Translations under genes and position numbers: made by a program
Notes under the pieces: generated by a model
What the model saw: the letters and a program-made list of their open reading frames with translations, nothing else
The model's database searches: none
What the model was told of the DNA's origin: nothing
Part shown: one piece after another, positions 7,273 to 16,415 of the stretch
How the letters are laid out: every line of letters starts with the position of its first letter
How positions within the stretch are numbered: the first letter of the stretch is position 1
NCBI GenBank assembly: GCA_049299095.1
Contig: JBAQWV010000125.1
Location: forward strand, 1-64,000
DNA: 64,000 nt
From: JAAEKA01 sp049299095
GTDB taxonomy: Bacteria > Chloroflexota > Anaerolineae > JAAEKA01
Direction: 5' to 3'

Positions 7273-8079
7273 ATGCACGAAGAATCTTTACCCGCCCGCG
7301 CCCGCGCGACGCTGGAAGCAACCCAACGCTTCGAACAAGCCAGCAACCTGATCTTTCAGGACAAAACCCTGCTCCAGCGCGCCCTCACCCATCGCTCCTA
7401 TCTCAACGAAACCCGCATTCTGCTGCAAGCCGACAACGAACGCCTGGAATTCCTCGGCGACGCCGTGCTTGACTTCATCATCGGCGAATTTCTTTACAAC
7501 CGTTTCCCAGAGATGCGGGAGGGCAATCTGACCAACCTGCGCGCCACGCTGGTGCGCGAGGAGACACTTGCCAAATTCGCCGTGCAGTTACGGCTGGGCG
7601 AGTTCCTACTCATGGGCCGCGGCGAAATTGACAGTGGCGGACGCGAGCGTCCCGCCACCCTGTGCGGAGCCTTCGAGGCGCTCGTGGGTGCGCTTTATCT
7701 CGATCAGGGGCTAAAAGCTGTCAAAGAGCTGGTTTTCGCCCTCGTTGATCCGGTACTACCCGGTTACATTGACATTGCCGCGGCCAAAGACGCCAAAAGC
7801 CGCTTCCAGGAATGGAGCCAAAACGCCTTCCGTCTGACCCCGCGCTACAAAGCCGTCGCCATTGACGGCCCCGACCATGACCGCTGTTTCACGGTGCATG
7901 TCTTGATCGAAGACGGTGTGTGGGGCATCGGCCAGGGGCGTTCCAAACAACTGGCCTCGCAGGCTGCGGCCGCAGATGCCCTACGCTACGTGGCCAAACA
8001 TCAATACGAAGAAATGATCGTACCGCCACAGCACCCAGCCGCAGCTGACGGAGATGCTACCGCAGGTGACAATGCCTGA
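7273..8079 (+). CDS. rnc: Ribonuclease III
   Basis: A 268-aa double-strand-specific endoribonuclease that processes rRNA and mRNA. The signature NERLEFLGDAVLD (residues 55-67) supplies the catalytic E56, E59 and D63 (E38, E41, D45 in E. coli), and FEALVGALYLD carries E135 (E117 in E. coli). The position equivalent to E. coli D114 is Gly here (codon GGA in LCGAFEA), an unusual loss of a metal ligand. A double-stranded RNA-binding domain follows at about 172-242 (DAKSRFQEWSQ...SKQLASQAAAADAL). The C-terminal 25 residues are a loose Ala/Asp tail. The gene overlaps the next one by 8 nt and has a structured leader that could be a target of its own product. Confidence 0.94.
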   Translation: MHEESLPARARATLEATQRFEQASNLIFQDKTLLQRALTHRSYLNETRILLQADNERLEFLGDAVLDFIIGEFLYNRFPEMREGNLTNLRATLVREETLAKFAVQLRLGEFLLMGRGEIDSGGRERPATLCGAFEALVGALYLDQGLKAVKELVFALVDPVLPGYIDIAAAKDAKSRFQEWSQNAFRLTPRYKAVAIDGPDHDRCFTVHVLIEDGVWGIGQGRSKQLASQAAAADALRYVAKHQYEEMIVPPQHPAAADGDATAGDNA

Positions 8080-8917
8080 CGCGCCCTGGCTGATCACCGG
8101 TGCCACCGGCCTGCTGGGCAGCGAATTGACGCAACAGCTTGCCGGCCGTGTCCCTCTGCATGGCACATGGCACAGCCGCCAGCCTGCCGTGCAGCCCAGC
8201 ATCAGCTTGCATCAGCTGGACATAGCCGACGCAGACGCGGTCCACCGGCTGCTGCACAGCATCCGCCCGCGCGTAGTGATCCATACCGCCTACCGCAAGA
8301 ACGAGCCGCACTTGAAACAAGTCACCGCCGCAGGCGCGGGCTACGTGGCGCAGGCCGCGGCCGCGCTGGGCGCGCGGCTGATACATCTCTCGTCCGATGT
8401 ATTGCTGGACGGCGAACACCCGCCCTACGACGAAAACGCCCGGCCCGGCCCGCGCCAACCCTACGGCGCAGCCAAAGCCGCGGCAGAAGCATTGGTGCAG
8501 ACCGCACTGCCCGCAGCCGTCATCGTGCGTACATCCCTGATCTGCCGCGCCGATCCGCTTGACCCGATCAGCGCGTGGGTGGCCGACAGCCTGCGCGCAC
8601 AGCAACCGATCACCCTGTTCACCGATGAAATTCGCTCGCCGGTGTGGGTGCAAGACCTCGCCGCCGCGCTGATCGAACTGGCCGACCTGCCCTATACCGG
8701 CATCCTCAACGTGGCCGGGCCGCAGCCGCTCAGTCGCTACGAAATGGGCACACGGCTGGCTGCGCGGCTGGGGCTGGACCCATCCGGCATCGCCGCGGGC
8801 AGCAGTCTGGACAGCGGACTGAACCGCCCGCGCAATTGCACGCTCGACAGCCGCCGCGCCCAGCGCCTGCTGCGCACACCCCTGCGCTCCTACGACGAGG
8901 GCCTGGCCGCGCTTTAA
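8072..8917 (+). CDS. RmlD-like NAD(P)-dependent sugar-nucleotide reductase
   Basis: A 281-aa extended short-chain dehydrogenase of the dTDP-4-dehydrorhamnose reductase type. It has the nucleotide-binding GATGLLG (residues 10-16), a LDIADADAV segment, a serine in HLSSDVLLDG, and the YGAAK motif with the catalytic Tyr and Lys. The later part (LPYTGILNVAGPQPLSRYEMGTRLA) is typical of the RmlD branch. Its substrate cannot be named: there are no other dTDP-rhamnose genes nearby, and MAT2B-like relatives are not enzymes in that pathway. Start 8072 follows AGGTGA by 5 nt and overlaps the rnc stop, which suggests translational coupling; an in-frame ATG at 8054 is less likely. Confidence 0.8.
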   Translation: MPDAPWLITGATGLLGSELTQQLAGRVPLHGTWHSRQPAVQPSISLHQLDIADADAVHRLLHSIRPRVVIHTAYRKNEPHLKQVTAAGAGYVAQAAAALGARLIHLSSDVLLDGEHPPYDENARPGPRQPYGAAKAAAEALVQTALPAAVIVRTSLICRADPLDPISAWVADSLRAQQPITLFTDEIRSPVWVQDLAAALIELADLPYTGILNVAGPQPLSRYEMGTRLAARLGLDPSGIAAGSSLDSGLNRPRNCTLDSRRAQRLLRTPLRSYDEGLAAL

Positions 8918-8929
8918 CTTTACCATCCG

Positions 8930-9706
8930 ATGAACGAACTCAACGAAACCACCACCCCCACTGACCAGCCCGCAAGCACCCTGCTGGATGATTGGATCGT
9001 CTTTCCTGCCATGGCAACGGGCATCGTGGTCACCACGTTCTTTCCGGTACTGCTCGGCCAGCGTCTTTTATTGCCGTTGCTCAGTGGGCTGGTACTGGTC
9101 ACGATGTTCTTTTGGGCCGTTCGCCAAGGCCGTCCTGACCGCGCCATCCTGTTCGCCCTGTTTTGGATCGGCATGCAATCGCTGTGTGTGTTCACGGCCA
9201 GCCTACTCTTCGATGTCAACACGGGCCGCGCCATCAGCGGCGGGCTGGAATATCGCAATGCCTGGCTGCAATGGGGCGAGCATGGCACGCTGACGCACAT
9301 CGCTCCATCGCTGGCCTGGGGTCGCCAACTGGTGGAAGACCTGGCCGCGGTGGGCGCGACCGCCCTCACCGGCGGCACTGCCGGCTTGTGGCTACTGGTC
9401 ACTGCGCTGGATCGCGTCAGCTTCACCGCGGCTTCGCTGGTTTCCGAGGCACAAAATCCACTGCTGGCGCTGCTGGCAAGTTGGCCGCTCTGGCTCATCT
9501 TGCGCATCGTCGGCGTGGTCGTGCTGTCTGCCGCTCTGGCCGAGCCGGTTGCCAACCTGGACCTCTGGCCCGGCTACCTGCCCTACTGGTTGCAGCATCG
9601 CCGTCGTCTGCTGCTGATCGGCCTCGTCCTCCTGGTGCTGGGCCTTCTGGCTCAGCTTCTTCTCGCACCGCTTTATCAAAATCTTTTGCGCAGCGCCCTT
9701 GGGTAG
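8930..9706 (+). CDS. Integral membrane protein, unknown
   Basis: A 258-aa protein with about five hydrophobic segments (around residues 24-62, 70-95, 135-160, 180-205 and 225-248) and a basic cluster QHRRRLL before the last one. It contains no recognised motif. It lies 12 nt after the RmlD-like gene and 16 nt before smc, so it is probably part of the same transcript. Function unknown. Confidence 0.7.
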   Translation: MNELNETTTPTDQPASTLLDDWIVFPAMATGIVVTTFFPVLLGQRLLLPLLSGLVLVTMFFWAVRQGRPDRAILFALFWIGMQSLCVFTASLLFDVNTGRAISGGLEYRNAWLQWGEHGTLTHIAPSLAWGRQLVEDLAAVGATALTGGTAGLWLLVTALDRVSFTAASLVSEAQNPLLALLASWPLWLILRIVGVVVLSAALAEPVANLDLWPGYLPYWLQHRRRLLLIGLVLLVLGLLAQLLLAPLYQNLLRSALG

Positions 9707-9722
9707 CCGCGTCCTTTGAACC

Positions 9723-12700
9723 ATGCGCTTAAAACAACTGGAACTTCAAGGCTACAAAACCTTTGCAGCCAAGACCGAATTTCTCTTTGAAGGCGGCCTG
9801 ACCGCCATCATCGGCCCCAATGGCAGCGGCAAGTCGAACGTTGCCGACGCCATTCAGTGGGTACTAGGCGAAACCACCTACGGACGGCTGCGCGCCAAAC
9901 GCAGCGAAGACATGATCTTCAGCGGCTCCAACGAGCGCGCCCGGCTGGGCATGGCCCAGGCCAGCCTGACACTGGACAACGCCGACGGCTGGCTGCCGGT
10001 GGACTACGGCGAGGTGGTGATTGCCCGCCGCACCTACCGCTCCGGCGAAAACGAATACTATCTAAACGGGGCCAAGGTGCGCTTGCGCGACATCAGCGAC
10101 CTGCTAGCGCAGTCCGGTCTCGCCAAACGCACCTACACCGTGATCGGCCAAGGCTTGATTGACCAAGCGTTGTCGCTCAAACCGGACGAACGCCGCGCCC
10201 TGATCGAAGAAGCCGCGGGCATCACTGGCCATCAGGCCAAGCGCGCCACCGCGCTGCGCGAACTGGAAGAAACGCGCGCCAACTTACAGCGCGCCCAGGA
10301 CATCCTCGGCGAAATCGAGCCACGGTTGCGCTACCTGAAAGTGCAGGCACGCCGCGCCGAAGAGCGTATGCAGGTACAGGCCGATCTCGACACGCAGTTG
10401 CGCATCTGGTACGGCCATCGCTGGCACGAGGCGCTGCGCCTGCTGGACACCGCCCACACCGATGAGCAAGCCGCGCGCGCGCTGGTAGAGACACGCACGG
10501 GCACGCTGCAAACGCTGGAAACGCGCGACACAGACCTGCGCCAACGCTACACCGCGCTGCGCAACCAGTTGGGCGACTGGCACCGCGAAAGCAGCCTCTT
10601 GCATCGGCGCGCCGAAAGCACGCAGCGCGAGTTGGCAGTCAGCAACGAACGGCTGCGGCAACTGGCTGCGCGGCGCACCGACATGCTGGCCGAGCTGACC
10701 CCACTGCACGCGCGCATCGCCGCGCAGACAGAGCAGGTAAACGCGGCCGAAGCCGCGCGGCAGGTAGAACAAGCCAGCCTCAGCGCCCTGCGCGCCGCCA
10801 TTGCCGACACACAAAGCCGCCTCGACCAACTGGAAAATGAACGACGGACGCGGCAAACCCAGTTAGTCACTGCGCAGCGTCGCTTCACCCACCTGCAGAA
10901 CGAAATCGCCGTGCAGGAGCGCAAGCTGCTGGAGCAAAGCAGCCGTCAGGGCAGCCTGCACGAAGAGCATCAGCGGCTGGACGCAGAACTGGCCGCGGCG
11001 CGCGCCAATCAGGCTGAATTCGAGCCACAAATGGCCGCACTGCAAGCACGGCTGGCTGATCTCGCGGCCCAGGGCGGCGCACTGGCCGATCAGCGGCAGG
11101 CATTGCAGCGCACCCTTGCGCAGGGCGAAGCCGATCTCACGCGGCACAATGAGCAACTAGCCACCGCGCGGCGCAGCGCCGACCGCCTGCACGACCAACT
11201 GGACTTGCTGCAACGGTTAAAGGACGAAGGCGAAGGCTACAGCGGCGGCTCGCGCGCGATCATGCGCAGCCTGGGCGATGCCAAGGGCTCCCCCCTGCGT
11301 GGCATCATCGGCGCGGTCGCCGACCAGTTGCAAGTGCCCGCGGAGCTGGAACTGGCCATTGAAACCGCGCTCGGCGGCCGCTTGCAGGACATCATCGTGG
11401 AGCAGTGGGCCGACGCGGAGCAGGCGATTAATTGGCTGAAACGCACCCCCGGCGGCCGCGCCACTTTCTTGCCGCTCGACACCCTGCGCACCGGCCAACC
11501 GATGAAAGCCCCCAGCGGCCCCGGTGTGGTCGGGCTGGCTTCGCACCTGGTGAAGGCTGCGCCGCGGCTGAGCAAGCTGGTGGACTACCTGTTGGGTCGC
11601 GTGGTGATTACGCGCGACCTCCCCACCGCGCGCCGCGTGCTGGACAGCTACCCCGAACGCCCTACCGTGGTGACGCTGGAGGGCGACATTGTGCGCCCCG
11701 GCGGCAGCGTTAGCGGTGGCAGTGTGGCACCACGGCGCGACCAGGGAGTGCTGGGCCGCGAGCGCGCGCTGCGCGAGCTGCCGGAACAGATGGAGCAGGC
11801 GCGCCAGGCCGTTTCTGATCATGAACAACAACGCACCGCGCGACAAAGCCAGTTGCAAGGCCAGCGGCAAGAGTTAACCGCACTAGAACAACAACTGGCG
11901 ACACTGGCGCGCGCCGAACAAAACGAAAACGCCGCGCTGGCACAGTTGCAAGGCCAGGCCGCACAGCTTGCGCAGCAGGTGCGGCGCAGCGAACAACGCC
12001 TGACGACCGCGGCGGAAGAACAAGCTTCCAGCGGCGCGCGCGCCGAGCAAGCGCGGCAACGCCTGGCGACTTTCTCCACCGAAGCCGAGCAGGCCAGGCA
12101 GGCGGTCAGCGCGGCAGAGGCAGCCGTGGCCGAGCTGGACAATGGCGAATTGACCGCGGAGCTGATGACACGACGCACCGATGCCGGTGTGGTGGCGGCG
12201 CGCGTTGCCAGCCAGCAAACTTTATTGACCGGCCAGCAGCGCGCGCTGGCGCAGCTTCAGGATGAACTGCGCGACAAACAGACCCGCGCCGAGGCGTTGG
12301 CGGCTGATCATGCAGCCTTACAAGCACGCGTCGACGCAATGCACGGCGAAGACAGCGAGCTGACCGCACAGATTGACCATTTCACCGCGCTGATTGACCC
12401 CGCGGAAACTGAGTTGGCGCAACTGGAAAGCGACCGAGCGACGCTGGCTGCGCAAGAAGCCACCGAGCGCAAACACCTACAAGCCGAGGAGCAGACGCAC
12501 AACCGTACCCTGCTGGCCTTACAGCGCGCCCGCGACGAGATGGCGCACCTGCGCGGCGAGATCGAACACGACGTTGGCCTGGTGGAGCTGGAGGAGAGCG
12601 AGGCGCTCGACAACCAGCCGCCGCTGCCGCTGCGCCCGCTGGTGGAACGGTTGCCGCTGGTGGATGCGCTCCCCGACGGCATCGTGGCAGAGATCAAACG

Positions 12701-13355
12701 GTTGCGGATGCAATACAGTCGGCTGGGCAGCGTCAACCCCAACGCGCCGGAAGAGTATGCCGCGGCACAGGAACGCTTTGAGTTCCTCACGTCGCAGTCG
12801 GCTGACCTGAATGCGGCCGCGGAATCGCTGCAGCAGGTGGTCGCAGAGCTGGACGAGGTGATGAAGCGCGAGTTTATGACCACCTACCGCGCGGTGGCGC
12901 GTGAGTTCAAAGAGCGCTTCACCACGCTGTTTGGCGGCGGCACCGCCCAACTTGTCCTGACCGAGCCGGACGACCCCATGACCAGTGGCATTGACATTGT
13001 GGCGCGGCCACCCGGCAAGCGCGTGCAGGCGCTGCCGTTGCTGAGCGGCGGCGAACGCAGCTTGACCGCGGCCGCGCTGATCCTGGCGATCCTCAAGGTC
13101 AATCCACCGCCGTTCTGCATCCTGGACGAAGTGGACGCGGCGCTGGACGAGGCCAACGTGGATCGCTTCCGCGCGGCACTGCGCGAGGCCGCACAGCAGA
13201 CGCAGTTCATCGTGATTACGCATAACCGCGGCACCATCGAGGCCGCAGATACGATCTACGGCATCACAATGGGCAGCGACAGTGTATCGCAGGCGCTTTC
13301 GCTGCATCTGGAAGGCGCAGAAGGCCAGCGCGAGCTGGTGGCGGATGTCACGTAA
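9723..13355 (+). CDS. smc: Chromosome segregation ATPase SMC
   Basis: A 1210-aa SMC protein that loops and compacts the chromosome as a dimer with ScpA and ScpB. The N-terminal head has the Walker A motif GPNGSGKS (31-38) and a Q-loop region. Two long coiled coils flank a hinge at about 520-660, with the Gly-rich RPGGSVSGGS near its end. The C-terminal head carries the ABC signature LSGGE at 1107 and Walker B ILDEVD at about 1133-1138. All ATPase elements are intact. The gene sits at the end of the rnc cluster, a common neighbourhood (rnc-smc-ftsY) in bacteria, with ftsY divergent on the other side of rnc. No clear Shine-Dalgarno sequence precedes ATG 9723. Confidence 0.96.
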   Translation: MRLKQLELQGYKTFAAKTEFLFEGGLTAIIGPNGSGKSNVADAIQWVLGETTYGRLRAKRSEDMIFSGSNERARLGMAQASLTLDNADGWLPVDYGEVVIARRTYRSGENEYYLNGAKVRLRDISDLLAQSGLAKRTYTVIGQGLIDQALSLKPDERRALIEEAAGITGHQAKRATALRELEETRANLQRAQDILGEIEPRLRYLKVQARRAEERMQVQADLDTQLRIWYGHRWHEALRLLDTAHTDEQAARALVETRTGTLQTLETRDTDLRQRYTALRNQLGDWHRESSLLHRRAESTQRELAVSNERLRQLAARRTDMLAELTPLHARIAAQTEQVNAAEAARQVEQASLSALRAAIADTQSRLDQLENERRTRQTQLVTAQRRFTHLQNEIAVQERKLLEQSSRQGSLHEEHQRLDAELAAARANQAEFEPQMAALQARLADLAAQGGALADQRQALQRTLAQGEADLTRHNEQLATARRSADRLHDQLDLLQRLKDEGEGYSGGSRAIMRSLGDAKGSPLRGIIGAVADQLQVPAELELAIETALGGRLQDIIVEQWADAEQAINWLKRTPGGRATFLPLDTLRTGQPMKAPSGPGVVGLASHLVKAAPRLSKLVDYLLGRVVITRDLPTARRVLDSYPERPTVVTLEGDIVRPGGSVSGGSVAPRRDQGVLGRERALRELPEQMEQARQAVSDHEQQRTARQSQLQGQRQELTALEQQLATLARAEQNENAALAQLQGQAAQLAQQVRRSEQRLTTAAEEQASSGARAEQARQRLATFSTEAEQARQAVSAAEAAVAELDNGELTAELMTRRTDAGVVAARVASQQTLLTGQQRALAQLQDELRDKQTRAEALAADHAALQARVDAMHGEDSELTAQIDHFTALIDPAETELAQLESDRATLAAQEATERKHLQAEEQTHNRTLLALQRARDEMAHLRGEIEHDVGLVELEESEALDNQPPLPLRPLVERLPLVDALPDGIVAEIKRLRMQYSRLGSVNPNAPEEYAAAQERFEFLTSQSADLNAAAESLQQVVAELDEVMKREFMTTYRAVAREFKERFTTLFGGGTAQLVLTEPDDPMTSGIDIVARPPGKRVQALPLLSGGERSLTAAALILAILKVNPPPFCILDEVDAALDEANVDRFRAALREAAQQTQFIVITHNRGTIEAADTIYGITMGSDSVSQALSLHLEGAEGQRELVADVT

Positions 13356-13565
13356 GGCGTCAGAAGCAAGCCGTTCTGTTTTGTGACAGCCAATACCCGC
13401 CCCGACGCGGTCTTTTACAATGACAATCTATCAGGCTACAAAGCGGCGTCCCGCCGCGCAGCGGTCTCGCGCTGACCGGCTACGCCATCTCGGAATGACA
13501 AAGGCTGAATAACTGCCCGTTTTCATAACAATTCGGACCCATTCGTGGCCCAAAAGGAAAATATC
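13356..13565. other. Intergenic between smc and pepT
   Basis: It contains a small GC hairpin, GCGGCG/CGCCGC (13443-13457), and a plus-strand TACAAT (13416-13421) without a good -35. The segment 13440-13502 ends in CTCGGAATGACA; its complement TGTCATTCCGAG resembles the ends of dispersed intergenic repeats seen in many genomes, but no second copy is in the window. Confidence 0.35.
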
Positions 13566-14819
13566 ATGCACGAAAAATTCTTTGCGGAGCTTGAAGAGCG
13601 CTTCGTGCGCTATGTCCAGGTTGACACGATGGCCGACGACACTTCGCCGACCTCGCCCAGCACAGCCAAACAGTACGACTTGCTGAACCCGCTGGCAGAT
13701 GAACTGCGTAGCCTCGGCGCGCAGGATGTGCGCGTGACTGACTACGGCACGGTGCTGGGCACGATCCCGGCCCGCGGTGTTACCGATGCGCCGACTGTCG
13801 GCTTTCTGGCGCACGTGGACACGATCCCCGGCTTCAGCGGAACCGGCATCAAGCCGCAAGTCCATCGCAACTATCCGGGTGGCGCGCTGCCCTTCCCCGA
13901 TGCGCCGGAGTTGGAGCTTTCGCCGGCCACGTCGCCTGACCTTGCCAGGAAGATCGGTCACGACGTGGTGACGGCCAGCGGCACAACGATCCTGGGTGCG
14001 GACGACAAGGCGGGGGTCGCGATTGTCATGACACTGGCTGCCGAGCTGCTGCGCAATGCAGAAATCAGGCATGGAGCGATTCGCATCGGCTTCACCCCGG
14101 ACGAGGAGATCGGACGCGGGGTAGACCCGCGACTGCCCGCGGACTTGGCCGCGGATCTGGCCTATACGCTGGACGGTGGCGAGCCTGGCTCGCTGGTTTA
14201 CGAATCTTTCTCGGCGGACAAGGCGGAAGTGGTGATTGAGGGTGTTTCCACCCACACCGGAACAGCCAAGGACAAGATGGTGAACGCGCTGACGCTGGCT
14301 GCCAAGATCATCAACGTGTTACCACAGCATACACGCACACCGGAAACCAGCAGCGGCCGCGAAGGCTTTATCCACTGCTTCAAGATGCAGGGTAACGCCG
14401 CCCGCGCTGAAATTGCGTTTATCCTGCGCGATTACGAGATGGCGGGCTTGCAGGCGCACGGCGATCTGGTGCGCATGGCCTGCCAGACGGTCAATGCGGG
14501 CGACCCGCGCGCCAAGATCACCTGCACGATCACGCCGCAGTACCGCAACATGCTCTACTGGCTGGCAGAGGATATGCGCCCGGTAGACTTGGCGCGGACG
14601 GCTTATCGCGACCTCGGCCTCGAACCTTACGATGAGCCGATCCGCGGCGGCACGGATGGCTCGCGCCTGACCGAGATGGGCGTGCCGACGCCAAATCTGT
14701 TCACCGGCATGCACGATGTGCATGGCCCACTGGAATGGGTGACGGTGCAGGACATGGCGCTGACCACGGCGGTGTGCGTGCGGCTGGCCGAGCTGTGGGG
14801 CGAGCAAAAGCAGAAGTAG
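13566..14819 (+). CDS. pepT: Peptidase T (tripeptidase)
   Basis: A 417-aa M20-family metallopeptidase that removes N-terminal residues from tripeptides in the cytoplasm. The zinc-site motifs are visible in order: AHVDTIPG, GADDKAG and PDEEIGRG, followed by the dimerisation domain and the late DxHGPLEWVTVQDM segment with the final His ligand. PepT-specific features are RYVQVDT at the N terminus and GGTDGSRL near residue 345. Start 13566 is preferred over 13545 because AAAAGGA precedes it by 7 nt. A strong terminator follows at once. Confidence 0.93.
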   Translation: MHEKFFAELEERFVRYVQVDTMADDTSPTSPSTAKQYDLLNPLADELRSLGAQDVRVTDYGTVLGTIPARGVTDAPTVGFLAHVDTIPGFSGTGIKPQVHRNYPGGALPFPDAPELELSPATSPDLARKIGHDVVTASGTTILGADDKAGVAIVMTLAAELLRNAEIRHGAIRIGFTPDEEIGRGVDPRLPADLAADLAYTLDGGEPGSLVYESFSADKAEVVIEGVSTHTGTAKDKMVNALTLAAKIINVLPQHTRTPETSSGREGFIHCFKMQGNAARAEIAFILRDYEMAGLQAHGDLVRMACQTVNAGDPRAKITCTITPQYRNMLYWLAEDMRPVDLARTAYRDLGLEPYDEPIRGGTDGSRLTEMGVPTPNLFTGMHDVHGPLEWVTVQDMALTTAVCVRLAELWGEQKQK

Positions 14820-14821
14820 TC

Positions 14822-14865
14822 ATGAGGAGTAAACAGAAAGCAATCTGTTTACTCCTCATTTTTTC
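14822..14865 (+). terminator. Strong terminator of pepT, directly before the EamA start
   Basis: A 16-bp perfect stem, ATGAGGAGTAAACAGA (14822-14837) with its complement at 14844-14859, has a 6-nt loop and six T. Only 8-9 nt separate the T tract from ATG 14874 of the next gene. Confidence 0.9.
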
Positions 14866-14873
14866 TTCCCACC

Positions 14874-15734
14874 ATGCGTATCTTCAAGCTCGCCGCGGTG
14901 CTAATCTTGTGGGCTGCCAGTTTCATCCTGAACGAGGTCGCCCTGCGCAGTCTGGCCCCGCTGACGGTGGTCGCGGCGCGCTGGATGGTGACGGCACTGG
15001 TGTTGCTGGCTTGGCTGGCCTGGCGCGGCGAGACAGCGCGCTTTGCCGCGGCCGTGCGCACAGATGGGCGCGGCCTGCTGGCTGTGGCGTTGTTTGGTGT
15101 GCCGCTGCTATACGGCTTGCAGATCAGCGGGCAAGCGCGCACCACTGCGATGAATACCGGCCTGCTGGCAAACACCGTTCCCGTTTTCACCGCGTTGCTG
15201 GCACTGATTTGGCTGCATCAACGCCTGCGCTGGACGGGATGGGCAGGCATCGCGCTGGCGCTGATCGGCGCGTGGGTCATCAGCGCGGGCGGGCTGCGCG
15301 TGCAGATCAACCAGACGACCGCGCTCGGTGACTTGCTGGTGCTGCTTTCTTCGCTGGCTGGTGCGCTCTATTTCGTGCTGGGCAGCCGCTGGCTGCGCAC
15401 CTATCCCCCGCTGCTGGTGACGGCTGCTGTGGCTGTGCTGGGTGCGGCCATGTTGCTGCCGCTGGCTCTGTGGACAAACACCGGCAGCGTATGGACGTGG
15501 CCCGCGGCGCTGGCGGTGCTGACGTTGGGCCTCGGCCCTGGCCTGCTGGCAAATTTATGGTGGTGGGAAACGGTGACGTGGCTGGGTGCGCCGCGCGCGG
15601 CGGTCTATATTTACCTGATTCCGCTGCTGACCATGCTGCTAGCCGCTCTATTGCTACACGAACAACTTGCTCCCGCGCAAGTCATCGGCGCAGCGCTGCT
15701 GCTGGGCGGTGTTTGGCTGGCTGAACGGACTTAA
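14874..15734 (+). CDS. EamA/DMT-family transporter
   Basis: A 286-aa membrane protein with ten predicted hydrophobic helices in two EamA repeats (residues about 5-135 and 150-284). Typical features are AALILWAASFILNEVALRSLAPL at the start of repeat one, GLANTVPVFTALLALIWLHQRL, and PRAAVYIYLIPLLTMLLAALLLHEQL at the end of repeat two. Members export amino acids, drugs or other metabolites; the substrate cannot be read from sequence. The gene has neither a visible promoter nor a Shine-Dalgarno sequence, since its start codon is almost touching the pepT terminator. Expression may rely on readthrough. Confidence 0.88.
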   Translation: MRIFKLAAVLILWAASFILNEVALRSLAPLTVVAARWMVTALVLLAWLAWRGETARFAAAVRTDGRGLLAVALFGVPLLYGLQISGQARTTAMNTGLLANTVPVFTALLALIWLHQRLRWTGWAGIALALIGAWVISAGGLRVQINQTTALGDLLVLLSSLAGALYFVLGSRWLRTYPPLLVTAAVAVLGAAMLLPLALWTNTGSVWTWPAALAVLTLGLGPGLLANLWWWETVTWLGAPRAAVYIYLIPLLTMLLAALLLHEQLAPAQVIGAALLLGGVWLAERT

Positions 15735-15764
15735 AAACTGGCGACACAAGTCGCCAGTTTTTTT
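15733..15764. terminator. Bidirectional terminator between convergent genes
   Basis: AAAAACTGGCGAC (15733-15745) pairs with GTCGCCAGTTTTT (15750-15762) around ACAA. It has T tracts on both strands and so serves the EamA gene and the minus-strand lipoprotein gene. Confidence 0.9.
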
Positions 15765-15787
15765 ACCGCAAGATTATTGAAGGCTGC

Positions 15788-16375
15788 TCAGTCCTTGCCG
15801 CAGGTGAAGCGGGCAATCGCTTCCAGTAACAGTACTTCGGGCAACGATTCGCTCTTGGCGAAGACCGAGGCGCGGAAGCCGCGGTCGCCGCAATGCCAGG
15901 CTGCGTTGGAGCCGTAGGGCAAATCTTCGTCCTCGCTGTCAAAGCTGGAGACCAGTGCGACATCGAAATTTCCCACTGTCTCGATGCGCACGTCGCCCTG
16001 AGCCTCGCCTAAGTTATTGGCAACATCCAAAGCCTGTTCTTCCAGTTGCCATTCGGACTTGCCAACCTTTTCCCAATCCATCCCCATCCAGGAGCCTGTG
16101 GTATTGACACCGATCAGCACGCCGCTTTCATATTCACTCCACTCATCCGGCGCGTCTACATCGGTCAAGTACGCGCCCGTGGGATGGCCGATGCAAAAGC
16201 CGAAATCGCAGTATAGATCGTCAATGTCGGTGATAACTGGTTTTTGCTCCGGGAAGGGTGTGTAAGTGGGATAAGGGGTATAGGTCGGGGCAGGCTGCGC
16301 TTTGGGAGCGCCGCCGCAGGCTGCCAACATCACTGCAAGAACACCAAACAAAATCGGGGTTAGCCATCGTTTCAT
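15788..16375 (-). CDS. Small lipoprotein, unknown
   Basis: A 195-aa lipoprotein. The signal MKRWLTPILFGVLAVMLAACGG has a clear lipobox with Cys at about residue 20. A short Pro/Tyr/Thr linker (PTYTPYPTYTPFPEQ) leads to a globular domain with Cys in YCDFGFC and WHCGDRG, plus a terminal Cys, which suggests disulfides. No family is recognised. AAAGGAG lies upstream, though 13 nt from the ATG. It is probably transcribed with the membrane protein gene upstream (40-nt gap). Confidence 0.78.
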   Translation of the reverse strand: MKRWLTPILFGVLAVMLAACGGAPKAQPAPTYTPYPTYTPFPEQKPVITDIDDLYCDFGFCIGHPTGAYLTDVDAPDEWSEYESGVLIGVNTTGSWMGMDWEKVGKSEWQLEEQALDVANNLGEAQGDVRIETVGNFDVALVSSFDSEDEDLPYGSNAAWHCGDRGFRASVFAKSESLPEVLLLEAIARFTCGKD

Positions 16376-16415
16376 GCCGTTTGTTCAAACTCCTTTGCGT
16401 AGCTTGTACCAAAAT

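Noticed and set aside
8057..8926. A 289-codon minus-strand frame opposite the RmlD-like gene
   Set aside because: The plus-strand protein has clear SDR motifs; the antisense product is compositionally biased.
13431..14255. A 274-codon minus-strand frame over the start of pepT
   Set aside because: It is antisense to a well-conserved gene and its translation is Arg/Gln/His-rich without motifs.
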